A stretch of 6,131 nt of DNA from Nostoc sp. CHAB 5715. GTDB lineage: Bacteria > Cyanobacteriota > Cyanobacteriia > Cyanobacteriales > Nostocaceae. Made by a program: the position numbers and the translations under genes. Below are positions 6,091 through 6,131 of the stretch, in pieces (within the stretch, counting starts at the first letter, position 1; each line of letters begins with the position of its first letter). Below the pieces are notes generated by a model that was not told the DNA's origin, did not search any database, and worked only from the letters and a program-made list of their open reading frames with translations. The stretch lies in contig NZ_JAIVFR010000423.1 of the NCBI RefSeq assembly GCF_020829685.1, forward strand, positions 1 to 6,131, written 5' to 3'.

Positions 6091-6131
6091 TTACTTTTTC
6101 TCTTTGAGGCTATCGTACAAGTCCACCCAAT
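6091..6131 (-). CDS. 3' end of an unidentified gene, partial
   Basis: On the minus strand the window opens with codons reading WVDLYDSLKEKK and then a TAA stop at 6093-6091. Thirteen codons are too few to name a family. The reading is supported mainly by the terminator-like hairpin placed directly after the stop and by the natural-looking Lys-rich C-terminus. It would be transcribed towards the histidine kinase remnant. Confidence 0.4.
   Translation of the reverse strand, partial: WVDLYDSLKEKK

Noticed and set aside
6085..6126. TGGACTT/AAGTCCA inverted repeat as an insertion-sequence end
   Set aside because: Only 7 bp match, it overlaps the apparent coding tail, and no target duplication or transposase is visible.
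1..6131. CRISPR array, tRNA or rRNA genes
   Set aside because: No regularly spaced repeats and no tRNA- or rRNA-like conserved stretches were seen on either strand.

Overview
The window looks like accessory DNA of a filamentous, Nostoc/Anabaena-type cyanobacterium. Evidence is two HIP1 octamers (GCGATCGC), short palindromic repeats of the kind scattered through Nostocales genomes (one inserted inside a coding sequence), and a gene of a cyanobacterial PD-(D/E)XK/DUF4351 family. The setting could be a plasmid, integrative element or prophage; no replication, partition or transposase gene is visible to decide this.

Bases 1-3745 are one long plus-strand reading frame. It is already open at base 2 and therefore lacks its N-terminus in this window. 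About 1247 residues are visible. They read as a string of domains separated by Thr/Ser/Pro/Gln-rich linkers: an unrecognised N-terminal part, a macro domain, an ASCH/PUA-like domain, a NADAR (YbiA-like) domain, a SLOG-like Rossmannoid domain and an unrecognised C-terminal domain. This resembles the 'polyvalent proteins' of phages and conjugative elements. Three of the domains belong to families that bind or process NAD-derived nucleotides or ADP-ribose, so a role in countering NAD- or ADP-ribosylation-based host defence is a reasonable but unproven inference. A 27-bp repeat occurs twice in this gene and is translated in two different frames.

Bases 3886-4749 hold a separate plus-strand gene for a very acidic, probably helical 287-residue protein that I do not recognise. 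It is AT-rich like the 3' end of the giant gene and may belong to the same element.

Bases 4812-5711 (minus strand, convergent with the previous gene) encode an Rpn/PD-(D/E)XK-type protein with a C-terminal DUF4351 region. Behind it, 5792-6019 carries a remnant of a sensor histidine kinase ATPase domain, cut by an in-frame stop. At the right edge, the last codons of another minus-strand gene end at 6091, followed by a hairpin with a T-rich tail that looks like its intrinsic terminator. The right third thus looks like more ordinary, partly decayed cyanobacterial sequence beside the mobile-element-like left part.
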